A DNA stretch of 64,000 bases from Straminergon stramineum (GCA_963920665.1 OY987270.1:19804019-19868018), one strand, 5' to 3'. Positions 11,110 to 25,559 are shown, counted from the stretch's first letter. Numbers and translations are program-made. Notes: generated by a model from the sequence alone, not told the origin.

Positions 11110-14100
11110 TTCAAGGCTCTTGGGTTAGCAAAAGCTAACTTTTAAGTGTTGGAGAAGTTGTAGGCTAAGGTGAAAAAACACCTAAAAAGGCATCAAAAGA
11201 GGAAGTTCAACAAATGGAGTTGCAAATTGTCTTGAGTGTGGGTGGGTGTGGGTGTGGGTGTGGGTAAGGTATATTTTTCTCTTGTTAGCAAATGGAAATC
11301 ATGAATGAACAAAAAAATAGTTATTATTCTTTTTCAACCCCCACATGATTTTTCAAAATAAAAAATGAATAGACCACAAAAATCCACCCTAGATTTAGCT
11401 AATGTTGACCTCATTCAATGCTACTCATTACATGTCAAAAGCCCAAAGAAGTATGTTCAAGCCCTTAAATTGTACCAAAATTGATTACAATCTATCCCCA
11501 AGTAATTGGAGGCGATATGTATTGATGGCTTGGTTACCTTAATGACATCGTGGCAACTACTTAGTTGTCCCTAGTATAGTCTTAATCATGAGCAAATCAA
11601 CTCAATAATCACTTTGATGTGTTCCTATTGTACCCCATAGATGGCCTCAAGTACCTCTTCATTACACTCAAAGCATCAAATGATAGTTTTAGTGACAATC
11701 CAATGTTAAAATTAAAGTGCTTTTAATAGGTGTGACAAAGGATACAAGTGGATGGTTTTAGGTATTTTCATCTTACGTAGGAATTTGTGGTGTTACAATT
11801 GTAGCAACTACAATTTCAAAATTCACATTAACCCTAAAATGTTGGATTCACTTGGTAATTGTGGAGATCATCATTTTTGGTATTGTGCAAATCATTTGCT
11901 TAAAAAAACCCAAGACCATTATTTAGAGGTCAAACTATTGTGCAAGTCCTCCCCCTTTTATACAAAGATGAATATTTGCACTTTTGACTTACATAGATGG
12001 ATTTTGTGCCAACCATTGATTGTTGCATCATTACAGGTTGAAATAACTGCTCCAATCTATAAAGTAAAGAGAAAATAATGTCTAGGCTATCTATGAATCT
12101 ATAAACTCACAAAAGGCATGCATGATATAGCATGTGAAAATCAAATGTATTAATTCTCAATATACAAAATTTGCTCACAACTTTCAAGCAATATCAAGTT
12201 GAGATGTTGCCAATCAACTTACAATCCCAACTTCCAACTAGTATTGAGTTTGAACAAGTTCCTCCAAAAACAAGTATAAATTTCAATATGTTTACCCTTT
12301 AGGGTTGAAAATTGGTGTATTGTATTAGCAAGTGTCTAAGGGTTTCATTTTGAATGTACACCTTGGGCCACTCTTATCATCAAGTGCGAACAAACATTAA
12401 ACATTAGACATGAAATGACAATATAAATAACTAGACATGCTTGAAGACAAGCATGACCACAAATTGATATACAATACACTACAATGAACTCAAGATCAAT
12501 TCACATACTCACTTTAGATATGCTACATCGAAGCATAAATTTCCTAGTTCTTAAAAAGTGCCTAAACAAGAAGTCGATAATGACAAAAACTGAAATGGGC
12601 CTCAGTCCTAAATCCTTACAAAATGTGGAAGTGAAGAGGTTCAAGTAGAGCACAATAAAGAACTTTATGATTGATAGCTCTAGCTACAAAGTTTTACCCT
12701 TGCATTAATTGATTATTATTAGGCTACTCCCTACAATTCACAAATGTAGAGTAGGTGATAATATTTTTTGAATGTTTTTTGTTTTGCCATCATGTAGTAA
12801 TTCAACATGTAAAAGAAACATTGCTTTTGACCATATGGGAAAGCTCCCAAGTACTCAACTTAAGCTTAACCCTTTAATTAGTCCTTCAAGAATTTTGCAA
12901 GTTGGGAAGCATTTGCAAAGTTAAACACACTTTTGCGCACAGTTTTTGATTTTAAATGTTGTTTACAAATAAGAAAATGAAGCTTTAACAATATACTAGC
13001 ATACACCTCAATTTCAAATTGGGGGTGCCATGTGTAATTATCCATTGACACTAACAGAGTTGAATCCAATGGCACATGACACTCCCAATTTGGATTTCTA
13101 CTATACCCCCTATGTGTCTCAAAAGCTACAAAGTAGATATGAATGCTACGGAGTGTATGGTGCTACAAAATGGTCATGGATTTGATGTACATTTGAGCAT
13201 GAAAAAGTCAAGATGTTAAAAAATGACATCCCAATGAAAGATGCTAATTGATAAATTATCAATCCAATAGTGTATGTCTTGCCATATTTGAGTATATAAT
13301 TTGTGTTCGAGGAGTCAAATAAAACACCTTTTAATGGTTTTCCATGAAGGATTTAGGGTTACATATGTTTTTTACTTTTGTAGATTTTAGCTTATATCTT
13401 TGTACAATTATGTTATTTCCTTAATTTCATCAAATTAGTCATAGAGGAAAGTTGTTAGCTTTGAATGATTCAAACCTTAGTCTAGAATGAGAAATTATTT
13501 GGCTAAAACATTGTGCTAAAGCACATTGGTCATCATTAAGAAAATATGAATTTCATATTGGTTTGGGGCTAAGGAAAGAACATCTCCACTTATTTAGTGA
13601 AAGTTTATCTAGTCAAAACACAGAGGCACTTTTAAAAGAGTGGTTTAGGGTTTGCCCCACTTGTGCAACTCAATGTATTAACTTCCTTCCAACAATTAGA
13701 CTCCTATTGTGAGAAAGGTAATAGAATCTCCATCACAACCAATCCAATGAACTATTTGTAAGAAAAAAGTTTTAGAAGAGTTGCCATCTCCAATATAAGC
13801 AATATGTACCATGTATTAGAATATAATTTGGTAGGCCATAGAATTTATTGTACACTTTTCATCCAACAAGCATGACATTGTCTTTTTATTTGTTGTTTAA
13901 ATGGAGATGCCTTAGCAACACCTAAAGTTTTCTGAAGAAGGGTATGAACATTGAACTATAAAAGTTTTGTTGGATCTTGTTTGTAGTCAATAGATGATTG
14001 AAAATTCTCACTCTAAATGCATTTTTAGGCACTATATAAATAAACCAAGAATTTTCAAAGTGTTGAAAATGAATGTAACCAAAATCAAAACATATCATTG

Positions 14101-14160
14101 TAAGGTACAATCACCTTGATTCAATTAGTCTACCCTAAATTATAGTTGTATCACTAACCT
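11110..14160. other. AT-rich intergenic DNA
   Basis: No gene found. Contains a GTGGGT repeat (11236-11266) and a TTAACCC-like end at about 12866 without a partner. Open frames here (for example 11752-12078) show no recognisable domain. Confidence 0.5.
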
Positions 14161-14167
14161 CATTTAA

Positions 14168-14964
14168 CCTCTAAAGTCCCATTGTCCCCTAGGTGGACAA
14201 ATGGATTTGGGGCATGCTACTATGGTCTCATTGATATTTTTCTTGATTTTTTAAAACCTTTTTTGCAAATAGAAAAACACAGTAGCTTCAAGGAATATAA
14301 TTTTTATTTCAATTGGTGCATAGGAGCAAAATTTATGGCACAATAAGCCCAAATTTTAGTTCAATGGGTATTAAGAGCATTCCACAAAAACTAAAAATGT
14401 TTCTTGTAGATTGTATTTTTATCTAGTTGGGAAGCTCTAATTCATTCCATTTGGATTAGTGATGTAAAAGTTATAGACAATCTTGTTTTTGGGGCAATCA
14501 AAACATCTTTTGGGAGAAATAACTTGTGACATTCATTTTTGAATGCAATTCTCACAATTTTTCAAAAAAAATTCTCAAGGTTAAAATATCTTACTAGAAC
14601 AATCTCACTATTGAGATTAGTGTGTTTCAATTCCATCTTAGAGCTATTAATGGCTTAGTTTTCCCTTCAAAAGAAATTCAAAATTCAAAATTGGAAGTGC
14701 AAAAATTTTAAGCTAAGAAGATTCAAAGTAAAAAATCTAATTGAACAAGGTGCAAAAAAACTTGTTTTTATCACTTTGAATGCAAATAACTTGCAATCTA
14801 CGCAATCAAAGTTTCTAAAATTTCTTCCACACATTCTTCCACTAGTGTAGTGCAAGGTCCTATGGTTGAATATGTAAACTTTATTTAAAAAAATTTTCTC
14901 TTTGAAGTAGAAATGATAGTTTTGAGTGTTTTTTGATGGAAAAAAGACATTGGGACTATATGGG
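14168..14964 (+). mobile_element. TTAA element, 797 bp
   Basis: TTAA at 14164-14167 and 14965-14968. Ends are CCTCTAAAGTCCCATTG and CATTGGGACTATATGGG, inverted with some mismatches. The right third shares the conserved module (CTTGCAATCTACGCAATCAA, CTTCCACACATTCTTCC). Confidence 0.7.
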
Positions 14965-15453
14965 TTAATTTTAGAATTTTAGAATTTGCAAGGCTTCATG
15001 TTTTAGATAAATACAATGTTTTATATTGTTACAATGTTTTCATATTGTATCAAATAGAGTGATTTTTTCCAACATTAATCCTAATTTCATACACCATCCA
15101 ATTTTCACCGAGTTTTCATCCAAGTGCTTGCACTAATTAAATAGCACTCATACTTTAATATCCAAGACCATGTGGAAAAAAATAAGGTGGAATAATTTGC
15201 AATGTTGTATATTTCTGATACTAAATTAGTATAGGATATTAAACAAAACTTCTAAAATGTACCTAAAATATAACCACTTTATATAGAATTCTTTGGAAAT
15301 ATGTTTAATATTTTATTTTATCTCATAAGGTGCCTTTTTATCTATTTGGTGTCAAATTTACAAAGGAATGACATCTTTGTGCCCTTTATCAATCTAGTTG
15401 TCTTCACTATTCTTAAAAAGACAGAAAGCAATTTTTTTATTGACAAGGCTTAA

Positions 15454-16022
15454 CCCCTAAGTGCTTCGACATTCATTTTTTGGATGATGAATAGATTGAA
15501 ACTTGAGCTTCATCCTCCTAATTACTTGAATGAAAGTTATTTTAACTTGTGAAGATACCTTATCAACTTTTTGTCTAATATAAGGGTTGGATTTGGTTTT
15601 ACTAGAGTTCATATTTTTCTAAAATTACAAATGTGCAAGTATGTCAATTGGTCAAATTGCATTGACTTTAGTTCAAAACCAAATTAGCCAAAATGAGGTT
15701 ATAGATTTTAAGGACACAAAAATTTCTAAAAATCACTATGTGAAGAGAACCTCATTTCAAATCCATTCCAACAAATTTTACTCAAAAAATGATAATATTT
15801 TATTTGTAATCAAATTTTGAAGGAATTTAGGAATTTCTCTCTGAAAATTTATAAAAAAAGATTGGTGATAGCATTGATGAATCTAAACGTACATATGGAA
15901 TCTACAAATCGAAATCTACAACTTTGATTTGTATATCAATTCCACAATATACTTCCAAATAGCACTTTGTAATGATTTTTCTCAAATCATCAATTCTGGG
16001 GATGAATCTGGACGTTTAGGGG
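15454..16022 (-). mobile_element. TTAA element, family A, copy 2 (inverted)
   Basis: TTAA at 15450-15453 and 16023-16026 flank ends CCCCTAAGTGCTTCG and GACGTTTAGGGG. Read on the minus strand it matches the other family A copies. The short open frames in it are not conserved. Confidence 0.8.
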
Positions 16023-16029
16023 TTAAAGA

Positions 16030-17346
16030 TACTAAAAATTGTATCATTCAATTGCTTTATAATAAATTTCGATTATTGAAAGTTCAATCAATAGGTTCCT
16101 CAAAAGCATTAAACAAAACATTGACACATTAACAACTACAAATTTATTCTATTCCAAGCTTATTTTTAGTCCATCTGAAATTTTACAAGACAATCATGCT
16201 TGTGGAAAGACTATCTTACACATGTCACCAAAACACTCCAAACCAAACGATTATTATACAACAATATTCTCTTCACCATTCTTCAATCTCCATATAATCC
16301 CTCTTTACAAAATAGTGGTGAGAGGCAACTTTTCAACCAATGAGGTTGAGGGAACTAAGAAGATCAACGAATGTAACTTTACACTCAAAATTTTCAGTCC
16401 AAGAAAGAAAATGATTTACATTATACTATGTTCTTTGTGGCCATGAAAGGGCACAACTTTCAAGTCCTCCAAAATGCTTATCACCAATCATTTACACAGA
16501 ACTCACATTATGAGCTGCCCTAGTTCAAAAAATATGCAAAAATTGTACATACAAGATACACTGAGGTCTCCTCTCACTATACACTACGTTACCTCCAAAG
16601 GCTCCTTTCAAAGACGAACCATCAAGCTCCCTTGCGGTCTCCAAGGCTGCGTATAAACGGGGCCTAACCATACACCAGTGTTTTCATGAAGATGGTTAAA
16701 TATTACCTGATCAAGATTGTTATGCAATACACCTTATCTGCGGAGGTCTTGCAACATCTCAAAATGAACCACGGAGCCCTAAATCTTGGGAATCCATGAC
16801 AAATATTCTTTAAACAGGAAAAGAGAAAAAACAAGAATAAAGTTGAGGGATGCAAGTAACCATGGTTTGCATGAGGGTGGCTGCAGAACCAATGTGGAAC
16901 CATACTTTCAGTGCAGTGTCTGTAAATAGAAAGGGTGCAGTAATTCAATGGCCAAAGAACGTTAGAACTGAGGTGTATGAAGGTTCCATAGATTCAGAAG
17001 GAGGAATTCATTAGTTTCACTCATTTCTTGCATTCGGGATATTTATGTTCCGAAATTTTCGGCAAACCTTAATTTGGATTCTTTTGGCTGAACCTTACTC
17101 AGCAAAAAGACGGTAGACTAAGTTAAGGTCAAGATGACACTCTTATACCAGTGGAAACACACAACATCCATCAAACAGGAAATTCCAGAAAAAAAGAATG
17201 CATCTGCAGTTAACTCAAAACCCCGCAGAAAATGAAATTCTTAAAACCTATCTCACAGCTCTTGATGAGAAGGGAAGATAAATGTACAATGACCTGAATT
17301 CTACAAAACCTTAGAATACATAGTGTTGGATTGTTTCCAGACCTCG
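16030..17346. other. Intergenic and CTNNBL1 3' region
   Basis: No gene seen. The part from about 16,700 to 17,346 has a gene-like composition and probably includes the CTNNBL1 3' UTR. No clear polyadenylation site could be assigned. Confidence 0.4.
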
Positions 17347-20300
17347 TCACATCGAACTAATTAGCCTCTGAATCTTGCCTCGTCGCTTGTCTCGCTCTTC
17401 TGCTCCCTCCATATCTCCTATATTGTCGTGGTACTCCTGTATCATCCGAAATTTATGTATAATTTAGTGAGTCTTCAGTCATTTAAGTACCGAATACGAT
17501 AGGTCGTGGTTTAAAAATTCACCATTATTCCTACTACGCTTCCAAGCTCTTGCATTAAAGTCAAGCTACCGAATGCTTCAGGATGTAAGGACATTGCTGT
17601 CAGCCTAACCTGTAAAACGGCTTTAATATCATCCCTTGAAAGTCGACGCTGTTTCAACAATAGTCCTAGTCGATCTCGCATACCAACATTTCTGAGGGAC
17701 GAGGCAACGGTCAGACCATGTAAAAGCTGAAATATGAAAGGCATATCAGATAACCGCAGGCATGACAGAAGGTACAGATGCAGATTACTTACTCTGACGC
17801 CCATATATGTGCCATTACAAGAGCAAGTAGCTGCATTACGACAAAAAAATGATTAGAATGAATGCAAGAGAATTGCAGATAGCAAGTTTGGATCACAAGG
17901 AGAAATAACAATGATCCAAACTTTGACGAATACATGTAAGACTGCGAAAAGACAGCTGCAGGTACCTAGTCACCAAAGAAACAGATGAGTCGAGTATTCC
18001 ACGACAGGAAATGTAGCTTACCTGCAGAGTGTAAAGTCCGGCCTCCAATTTAGCAAGATATTTCTCATCCTCATCCATCTGCACAATGGATTGACATGAG
18101 GTCAGTCAATTACAAATGACAAGAAAAAAGCATTGCTCACTACAACACTAGACTTCGACCGTTCCCAAGACGATCTACTGTACTCTCAGGAAATAAGGAA
18201 GGATGTTGGTACTGAAATTTACGTACTCCAACAAAACATCAAACAAACTAACCATGGAATACATGGAGAATATAGTAATAACAAACCTCGGTGTCTTCAT
18301 CAGCATTGAGTTCATCAAGCCTTTTTGACTCCGCTTTGACGCGGTCAGCATATCTACTCCCCCATTATTTACAAACCAGCAACCAATAAGTCAACAACTC
18401 TTAGGCGTCAAGAAAATGGCCTATGATGTGTTCGTATTTATTTCATAACAGACGTATACGGCAGACGTTCAAAGCAGCCCTGACCGCAAAGAGATGCTGA
18501 AATGTCCATGCATTACCATTGAAGTTCGTACTGCATTATCTCATCGGCAATGGTACAGATTGCAAACGAACTCACTCGCTTACCTAAGATAAAGCTCCAT
18601 CAGCCGGTCAATCTTTTCAAATTCATTTTCGATGAACTTGCTCAACAACCGTTCTCGTCTTGAACCCCGAGAAGTAAGACCACCTGTGAAAACAACATGC
18701 AACATACTTATGAGAACCTAGTGAGTACAGTTACTTATCATCGATCTCAAGAAGTCATAGACAATTATCACCAACAAGTTAGACAAGGACCTATCTGTAG
18801 AGATAGCAGAGATAACAGAGATGGAAAAATAAAATAAAATATTAAAAAATCGAGAACACTGACATGCCATCCTTATAGAACAAAGAAACACTAATAATCA
18901 TCAGAGCATTCTCACCAAAAAGAGAAGAAATTATTGAGATCACACGCTCCTCAATCTCCTCCTGATTTCTGTCGCTTCTGTGTTTTCCTTTCACAGGTAT
19001 CTGACAAAATTCAAACGCTAAGCATGAGAGACAATGCAACCTCATGTAAGGACCCCGGTTATCCGCCCCCATCCTGCTGCCCACTATGAAATATCTGTAA
19101 ATCATATGTAGGGGAAAATTTGAGGACCCTACACAATTGACAGGCTTTCAGAACGTTCAAATGAGCGGAAGCATCACCCAGTTATGCACGGTTAATTGTT
19201 TTTCATGTAAACAGAACCGAAAAGCAAGCCTCCATGATTCAGATCGAGATGAACAGATAGAACTTCTCTCCAGAACAAACATTTCTTCCAAAACAGAGGG
19301 CTGATCAAGTACCTTCCCCATGAAAGCGGCGAAGAGCGTTTTCAGCCCCAAGACATCGACAAACCGTTCGCAGGCGGCGGGGCACCTTGTCATGGCGAAG
19401 TCTAGTGCCTTCATAGCAGCCCCATACGCAAGCCTCTTTTGCTTCATAATAATAATCATAAGTTCAACGCCTTCCGCTTTCACAAACCGGTCCTTATTAT
19501 CCATTGGCATTACCACACTACAAAGACTATTGAACAAGTTTTCAAGCATCTCTTCTTCTTCCGCAGTCTTGGGGTCCCTCGACTTATAAAACGCTACAGC
19601 TTGTAGTAACGTGTCCACACCATTGAGCTGCCCCAACCGCTTCTGATTCGCCACGCTGCTTTGCAGCAAAATGGCCAAAATCTCACTCGCATAAAACTTG
19701 TTACTATCAAACTCCCGCTGCTTGATTCGGTTCAAAATCCATCTCAAGAGCTTTGTCCTCTCACACACAAGCTCAGAAACCGCAGGTTTCACTTCCGTCA
19801 TGTTCTCGACGATGGACAGGGTGTTAAAAACGGCTGCCGCCTCGTCGCTGTCGGTCTCATCCATCCGGGAGAGGTTCTGCACCAGAAGCTCCAAAGCATT
19901 GTTCTCAATGAGCGCATCGACCAAGACTAAGGCCGGCTCATCACTCTCTCCAATCACATCCTCATCCGTCAAGTCGCTAATCAACGTGACCACCGACATC
20001 GCGATATCCGTATTGTCGTGGCTCAGCAACCCTAAAACCGACGGGACCGACCCGAGACGGACGAGCTCCGGGTACAGGTCGGGATTGGCTGCCAAAGCGT
20101 GCAATTTCTTCACCTCTTCGTCGAGATCCACTTCCGACTCCATGAACTTCTCAGGCTGATCGACGAATTTCATACGCGCCTCCAGATTATCGCGCAGCTT
20201 GCGTTCGAATCCAAGAACGAGCTTCTTCAAACGGCGCACGTCCATGACCTCCACTACGTCACCCGAAACTTCCAGCTGCATGGCCAGGTCTGCGCCGTCG

Positions 20301-20395
20301 AGGTTGCTGTTAATACTCCCATTAGCAGTCGTGCCATTGAGAACTCCATCGACGTAGTCGCGTTTGCGCTTGTTATTGCCCTGCAGCGACGCCAT
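17347..20395 (-). CDS. CTNNBL1: Beta-catenin-like protein 1 (CTNNBL1), spliceosome-associated armadillo protein
   Basis: Eight coding exons on the minus strand: 20395-19313, 19000-18916, 18683-18584, 18353-18287, 18078-18022, 17830-17793, 17691-17610 and 17436-17347 (TGA). All introns are GT-AG and the phases close exactly, giving 533 aa, close to human (563) and plant homologues. Residues 9-12 (KRKR) form a nuclear signal like that of the family. About residues 38-145 are the CTNNBL N-terminal domain, followed by armadillo-type helical repeats (motifs PELVRLGSVPSVLGLL and DRLMELYLRYADRV). The C-terminus EYHDNIGD matches the plant family end. Known role: CTNNBL1 binds CDC5L/Prp19-complex proteins and karyopherins in the nucleus and takes part in pre-mRNA splicing. 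The first 361 codons lie in one exon, while the last 172 are split over seven small ones. Exon 7 must use the inner acceptor (exon start 17691): the acceptor further upstream breaks the frame. The start is the first ATG of the open frame and is followed by the family-like N-terminus. Confidence 0.95.
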
Positions 20396-20556
20396 GGCTG
20401 TGCCTCAAGCTCCTCACTCCAAGAACTCCAGAGCTAAGTTAAGAAAAACATTCGACGGGAAAGGGAAAGGAACACGAGCAATCACGGCATGGCATCGTGC
20501 AACGCATTCGGCAGGAAAACACAGTATGCTCTCCGAAAACTCCCATAGACGCAGAA

Positions 20557-20565
20557 TTAGGGTTT
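20557..20565 (-). promoter_or_regulatory. Telo-box AAACCCTAA upstream of CTNNBL1
   Basis: Exact AAACCCTAA on the minus strand, 162 nt upstream of the CTNNBL1 start codon. In plants this motif is common near the 5' ends of housekeeping and translation genes. Its function here is inferred from motif and position only. Confidence 0.5.
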
Positions 20566-20971
20566 GGTGCACACTGCAGCGTGGACATTGGGAAGGGACA
20601 ACGAAAAAGCGAAAGGTCTTCGTTGGTTGGACTGAAAAAGTAAAAGCTTCAGACCTCACCTTGAGCTCTAACCTCTTTTCACACACCCCAACTGGTTTGA
20701 AAGAATGACGTGGCGCTAGGACGACCCAGAAGAATTTCGAATGAACTAAATTAGGACACCCTCTCTAATTGCATTTTTTTTTAATAATCTGTCATAATTG
20801 TGTACACATTTGATTGGACAATTTCCACATTTCGAATTGTAAAAATGAGTAAGAGCTCATTTTTTCCCTCTCAATCAAAGCAATTAGAGAGCAATTAGAA
20901 AACATAATTATCTTAATGCTGGGAAGTCTATAGATTTGAATGAGTTTTGTGCATAAAAAGATGTGATTTAA

Positions 20972-21551
20972 TCCCTAAACATCCAAATTCATCTCCACAA
21001 TTGACGATTTGAGGAAAATCATTATAAAGTGCAATTTGGAAGCATATTTTGGAAATGATATATAAATTAAAATTGTAGATTTTGATTTGAAGTTTCCATT
21101 TGTATGGTTAGATTCACCAATAATATTACCAATATTTTTTTCATAAATTTTGAAAAAGAAATTTTAGAATTCCTTCAAAATTCGATTACAAACAAAATAT
21201 TATCATTTTTTGAGTAAAATTTGTTGGAATGGATTTGAAATGAGGTTCTCTTCACATGGTAATTTTTTGAATTTTTTTTGTTCTTAAAATCTATGACCTC
21301 ATTTTGGCAAATCTTGTTTTGAACTAGAATTAATGCAATTTTGGCTTGGTCAACTACTTGAGATACTTGCACTATGGTAATTTTAGAAAAATATGTACTC
21401 TAATAATACCAAATCCAACCCTTAGATAGGACAACAACTTGATAAAGTATCTCTACAAATTAGAATAACTTTCATCCAAGTAGTAAGGAGGATGAAACTT
21501 CAGTTTGAATTTGTTCATTGTCTAAAAAATGGACATAGGAGCGTTTAGGGG
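20972..21551 (+). mobile_element. TTAA element, family A, copy 3
   Basis: TTAA at 20968-20971 and 21552-21555. Ends are TCCCTAAACATCC and GAGCGTTTAGGGG. It lies about 0.5 kb upstream of the CTNNBL1 start, beyond the likely promoter. Confidence 0.8.
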
Positions 21552-21555
21552 TTAA

Positions 21556-24115
21556 AATAGTTATTCATAACCATCTAAGGGACTGGGGTTCATTTTGAAC
21601 AAAAATTCTTGAAATCTACAACTTTCTAGAAAATTACAATGTGGCATGGACAACCGTACCTTCAAATTTTGAATGAAAAATCTAAGTAGTTTTAGTTTAT
21701 GAACTAGTCCTAGTCCTTGACTTGGTCCAACTAATCCTACTAAGGAACTTCCCTAACATCATTGCTTTTATATTTTTTTAAATCCATAGAATTTTTACTA
21801 AACACATTCATTTATATCCACAATAATTCAGATTTTTTGAACATTTTGTATTAAAGCATCCTCAATTTGCCCTTTTTAGAGAAACAACAATGGCAAGTTG
21901 CTTATGGGTCCCCTAGAACAACAAGAACTTCTTCAAATGCTAAAGGTAGTTCCCACATTACTTTTGCAAGAGTAGCACTTCTTGGCTCTTGCACAACAAG
22001 AATTGGTCCTTTGATGTGTCCTCCATTCTCTTCTCCATTCCTCTATTAACAAAATCATGGCAACAACTAAGTCTCAAAGGGTGAAAAATGAGGGAAGAGC
22101 TTTGCATATCCAATGGCCAATACAACAAACACAACAAGCTAATGTCAATGTGAAAATGGCACATGAATTGAAATATCAATCGCCAATTATCTAGTGAAGC
22201 TTAAACTAATTTGCATGGAGAAGTTTGATTCAAGATTATTCATGAGTTGCTACAAACGTCTAGAATCTACTTGCATGCTATAACTTATGCATTAGATGTA
22301 CTCATTTAAATTTGAGAATTGAGTAACATGACTGAAATCAAGTCTAGGCATGAAAAGGATGAATGATTGAAACAATGAAGATAATTTATTGAATCGATGG
22401 TGTCTTCAAACAAGACATATTGGAATTCTTCATTGGAGTTGAAATCTTCTATCAATGCATTGAATGGTTTCTGCAACTTAAGACACTACCACTCCATCAT
22501 GCTTGATTTACTGCCAATATGCCAACAAAATTGAGTTGTTGCCAACTACACCAATTAGTTTAGGATTAATAGTACCATGTTAGGGTTGAGGTGTTTGACT
22601 TAATGCTTGAAGTTATATAAAAGCCCACATGAACTTGCATGGCATCTACTGTTGCAATGCCTATTTATTAACCCATGATTTGAAGATGCTGTTAGATTTT
22701 AACACTTGAACAAACATTTCAATTTTGGCACACCAACAACCAAACTTGGGTTTGAATGTAGACATCATGAAGCTAGCTTGTACAAATATCACTCAATGAT
22801 GAACTTTGCCCTCCTCAAGGCAAAATGCAACTTCCAAGCTATTGTATATAAGGTAAAATAGCCCATTATTGACCTTTTACCCATTGTGGACTCCTAATGA
22901 TGACCCCATTATGGTTTTCTTTTAGTTATTCAGATTTGGGCTACAATGAATGTCTTAGCTAATTGGAATGGAATAATTAGTAACCACAATAGGAACTTTC
23001 AGTTGTTTGGTGTTATTTCATTTTGGGAAGTGCCTTTTTCAAGTTTTCTATGTTAGAAAATATTTTGACTGCAATAGGTGAGTAAGATGAGTGTAATGGA
23101 TCAATTTTGCTTGGTTTGGGGGTAGTCTACAGACTCTTTTAAGTTGTGATGGTTGAACACTTCAAAAATTCATATCAAATTCACACTTTGTTGAAAAAAT
23201 ATAGTTGCAAATGCTCTCGCCATTTCTATCACTTGACTTTCTCTAGAAAAAAAATAGAAAATTTCAAAAATGACAAGAGGGCAAACCCCCTATTTGGTCT
23301 GTAATGGGTTGTTTTACCTTAAATCCAACAAACTTTCCAATGTAAAGACCATACATTCAAATTGTAATTCGAAACACAAACTTAGCTTTATGAATGTATT
23401 TCTTGTAGATTTGATGAAAACCAAGCTTCTTGGGCCCAGTTGAATGTTTAAGGGATAAAAGTTTGTTTTTGTTTTTTCTTTTTTTCTTTTGATAAATTTT
23501 GTTAAGAATAAATTTGCAATGCTTAACAAAAATAGATTAAAATTCAAGGCAAATAAAGAAGATCAAGAAGATTGCAAGAGCATTACTTGAAGATAATCTT
23601 GAGATTTTCTTCAAGTAAGATACATATCTTCTATAAAGAAATACAAATGCAGACTAAGCTCCAAGCCCCCATTGCTATGATTGATGCTCTTTTCTTGTGG
23701 ACTTATATATAAACTCCTAAAGAACTAGACAACTAGTTAGTTTTTCTTCAAGATTAATTGTCAAAAATTGTCATTATTTAGTGCATTGACCAAAATTGAA
23801 AATATTGTTTTTTTTAACTTCAACTATACAAAAGTGTAGTAGACTACTATGACAATGTGTTGGAAAAGGTTTAGCCCATTTGACCTCTTGGATAAGAAAG
23901 GTTATAACATTTGAAGTGAGAAAAAGAACATTTTTTTATTCCTACAAATTGCAAGGTCAACAACCTTTGAGCTCTCTTAGAGTAAATTTTATGCATGTGA
24001 TGAATTTTTGTCTCTCCACCATTGAATTCTAAATCTTGTTACGTGAACTCATGCAAAATATTATAAACAAATATAGAATCTAGCTTACCCCAATTAAATC
24101 ATCTTGCAATGCAAA
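21556..24115. other. AT-rich intergenic DNA
   Basis: No gene or complete element recognised between the family A copy and the foldback at 24116. Short open frames lack domains. Confidence 0.5.
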
Positions 24116-24321
24116 TATTAGAAGAAAACAACGTTCAGTTGAATAATATTTAGTTGACATAGGAATTTCGTTTTCTACCAAAAAATGCAGAAATTGCATT
24201 GGTTGCAATGTAATTTTCTGAAAACTACATTGCAGCCAATGCAATTTCTGCATTTTTTGGTAGAAAATGAAATTCTATGTCAGCTGAATATTATTCAACT
24301 AAACGCTATTTTCTTCTAGTG
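24116..24321. mobile_element. CACTA-type foldback MITE, 206 bp
   Basis: Almost the whole element is an inverted repeat with arms of about 95 bp around a small loop near 24215-24225. The right end reads TTTTCTTCTAGTG, and the left end is a mutated TATTAGAAGAAAA. AAA flanks both sides as a 3-bp target duplication. The same ends occur at 59692-60909. Confidence 0.75.
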
Positions 24322-24663
24322 AAATAGGTTAAGTGAATTTGTAATTTACTAGTCATTTTTTGATGATCTCTTGTTTAGTGAGGAATTTTTTTATTTGGAA
24401 TTCAAATTGCAAAAAATTGAAAACAAATGTTCAGAATATAATGGGAAATTTTCAAGAACTTTGACTTCATACATTACAAGATAATAGGGCTTGAAGTTAG
24501 AAGAAAACATTTTCTCAAAACTTCCTTGACATAGGCAATAAAATTTGCATCCTCTTAGAATATGATTTTGGGATCTATAGTTTGTTTGAATTGACATTTT
24601 ATACTGTATTTTCATTAGTTACGAACATGCTAAATTTCAAAAGCCAATGATGATTTTAGCAAA

Positions 24664-24920
24664 AGACTGGTGTGCCCTATGTCGTTGCCACAGTCAAAAT
24701 TAAAGTAAAAGTAATTTCCTAATTTTTTGGTTCATTAAAAATTTGAAATTCAATAACTTTCACACCATAATTCTAAACCCTATGAAACAAAGCCCATGCA
24801 CCCCTACTAGCCAAGGGCTTTCCAACGGTACCAAGAACGCAACAAGGAGACGTATGGTCCATGAGATCTCAACATAACAAACAATACAAAACAAAACAAA
24901 CAACCTAACTTAAGGTATGG
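24664..24920 (+). repeat. Dispersed repeat R2, copy 4
   Basis: The cleanest copy: from GACTGGTGTGCCCTATGTCG to CCTAACTTAAGGTATGG, about 255 bp, with a run of AACAAAACAA before the right end. A further copy lies at about 10850-11102 with the same right end. Confidence 0.55.
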
Positions 24921-25559
24921 ATTCTTGAAAGATACCCAAATTGCCTAAATTTTTTTAAACTCCCATGAATGAGGTGAATGTTCCCATCTTGTGTCAAAAT
25001 TTTGAGAACATCCATTAAAAACTAACTTCATATGATCCTATCTAAATTTTCAAGTGTCTTATTGACCAACTCTTGCTAATCCTTGGAAATTAACAACAAG
25101 TCTTTGATATTCTTTAAAGAGATTCAATGCTATATGAGATGTAGTAGGGATAGTGTTGAGGATTATTTGCATACTTTGAGAGGCCACATATATACTTTAG
25201 AAAAGCCACTTAAAACATCTAGTGGCTAGGAGTCCTTTTTAGGTTTACCTCAAGGATGTTTGTGGATTATAAAATCCCTTCATATTTCAAAATAGAAAAT
25301 GAAATATTTTGCAAAATCTACTTTTTCTTGAAATGGTTGGAAATTTTCATGTTATGATAACATTACCATTTGGGGGATGAATGTAAATACAATTAGATGA
25401 ATAACTAAATTTTCATCCATAAATCTACATATATTTCTTGATGTAGATAGCTTTCAAGTTACACAACTCTGGAAAATTTTGAAAAAAGTCAAAGTGCTAA
25501 ACAATTTGCCAAGACAAACTTAAGGCCGAGCAAAAAAGAAGCAAAAGTCCTTCCCAGGA

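Noticed and set aside
19320..20708. Open frames opposite CTNNBL1 exon 1
   Set aside because: Shadow frames of a conserved coding exon; their translations have no family resemblance.
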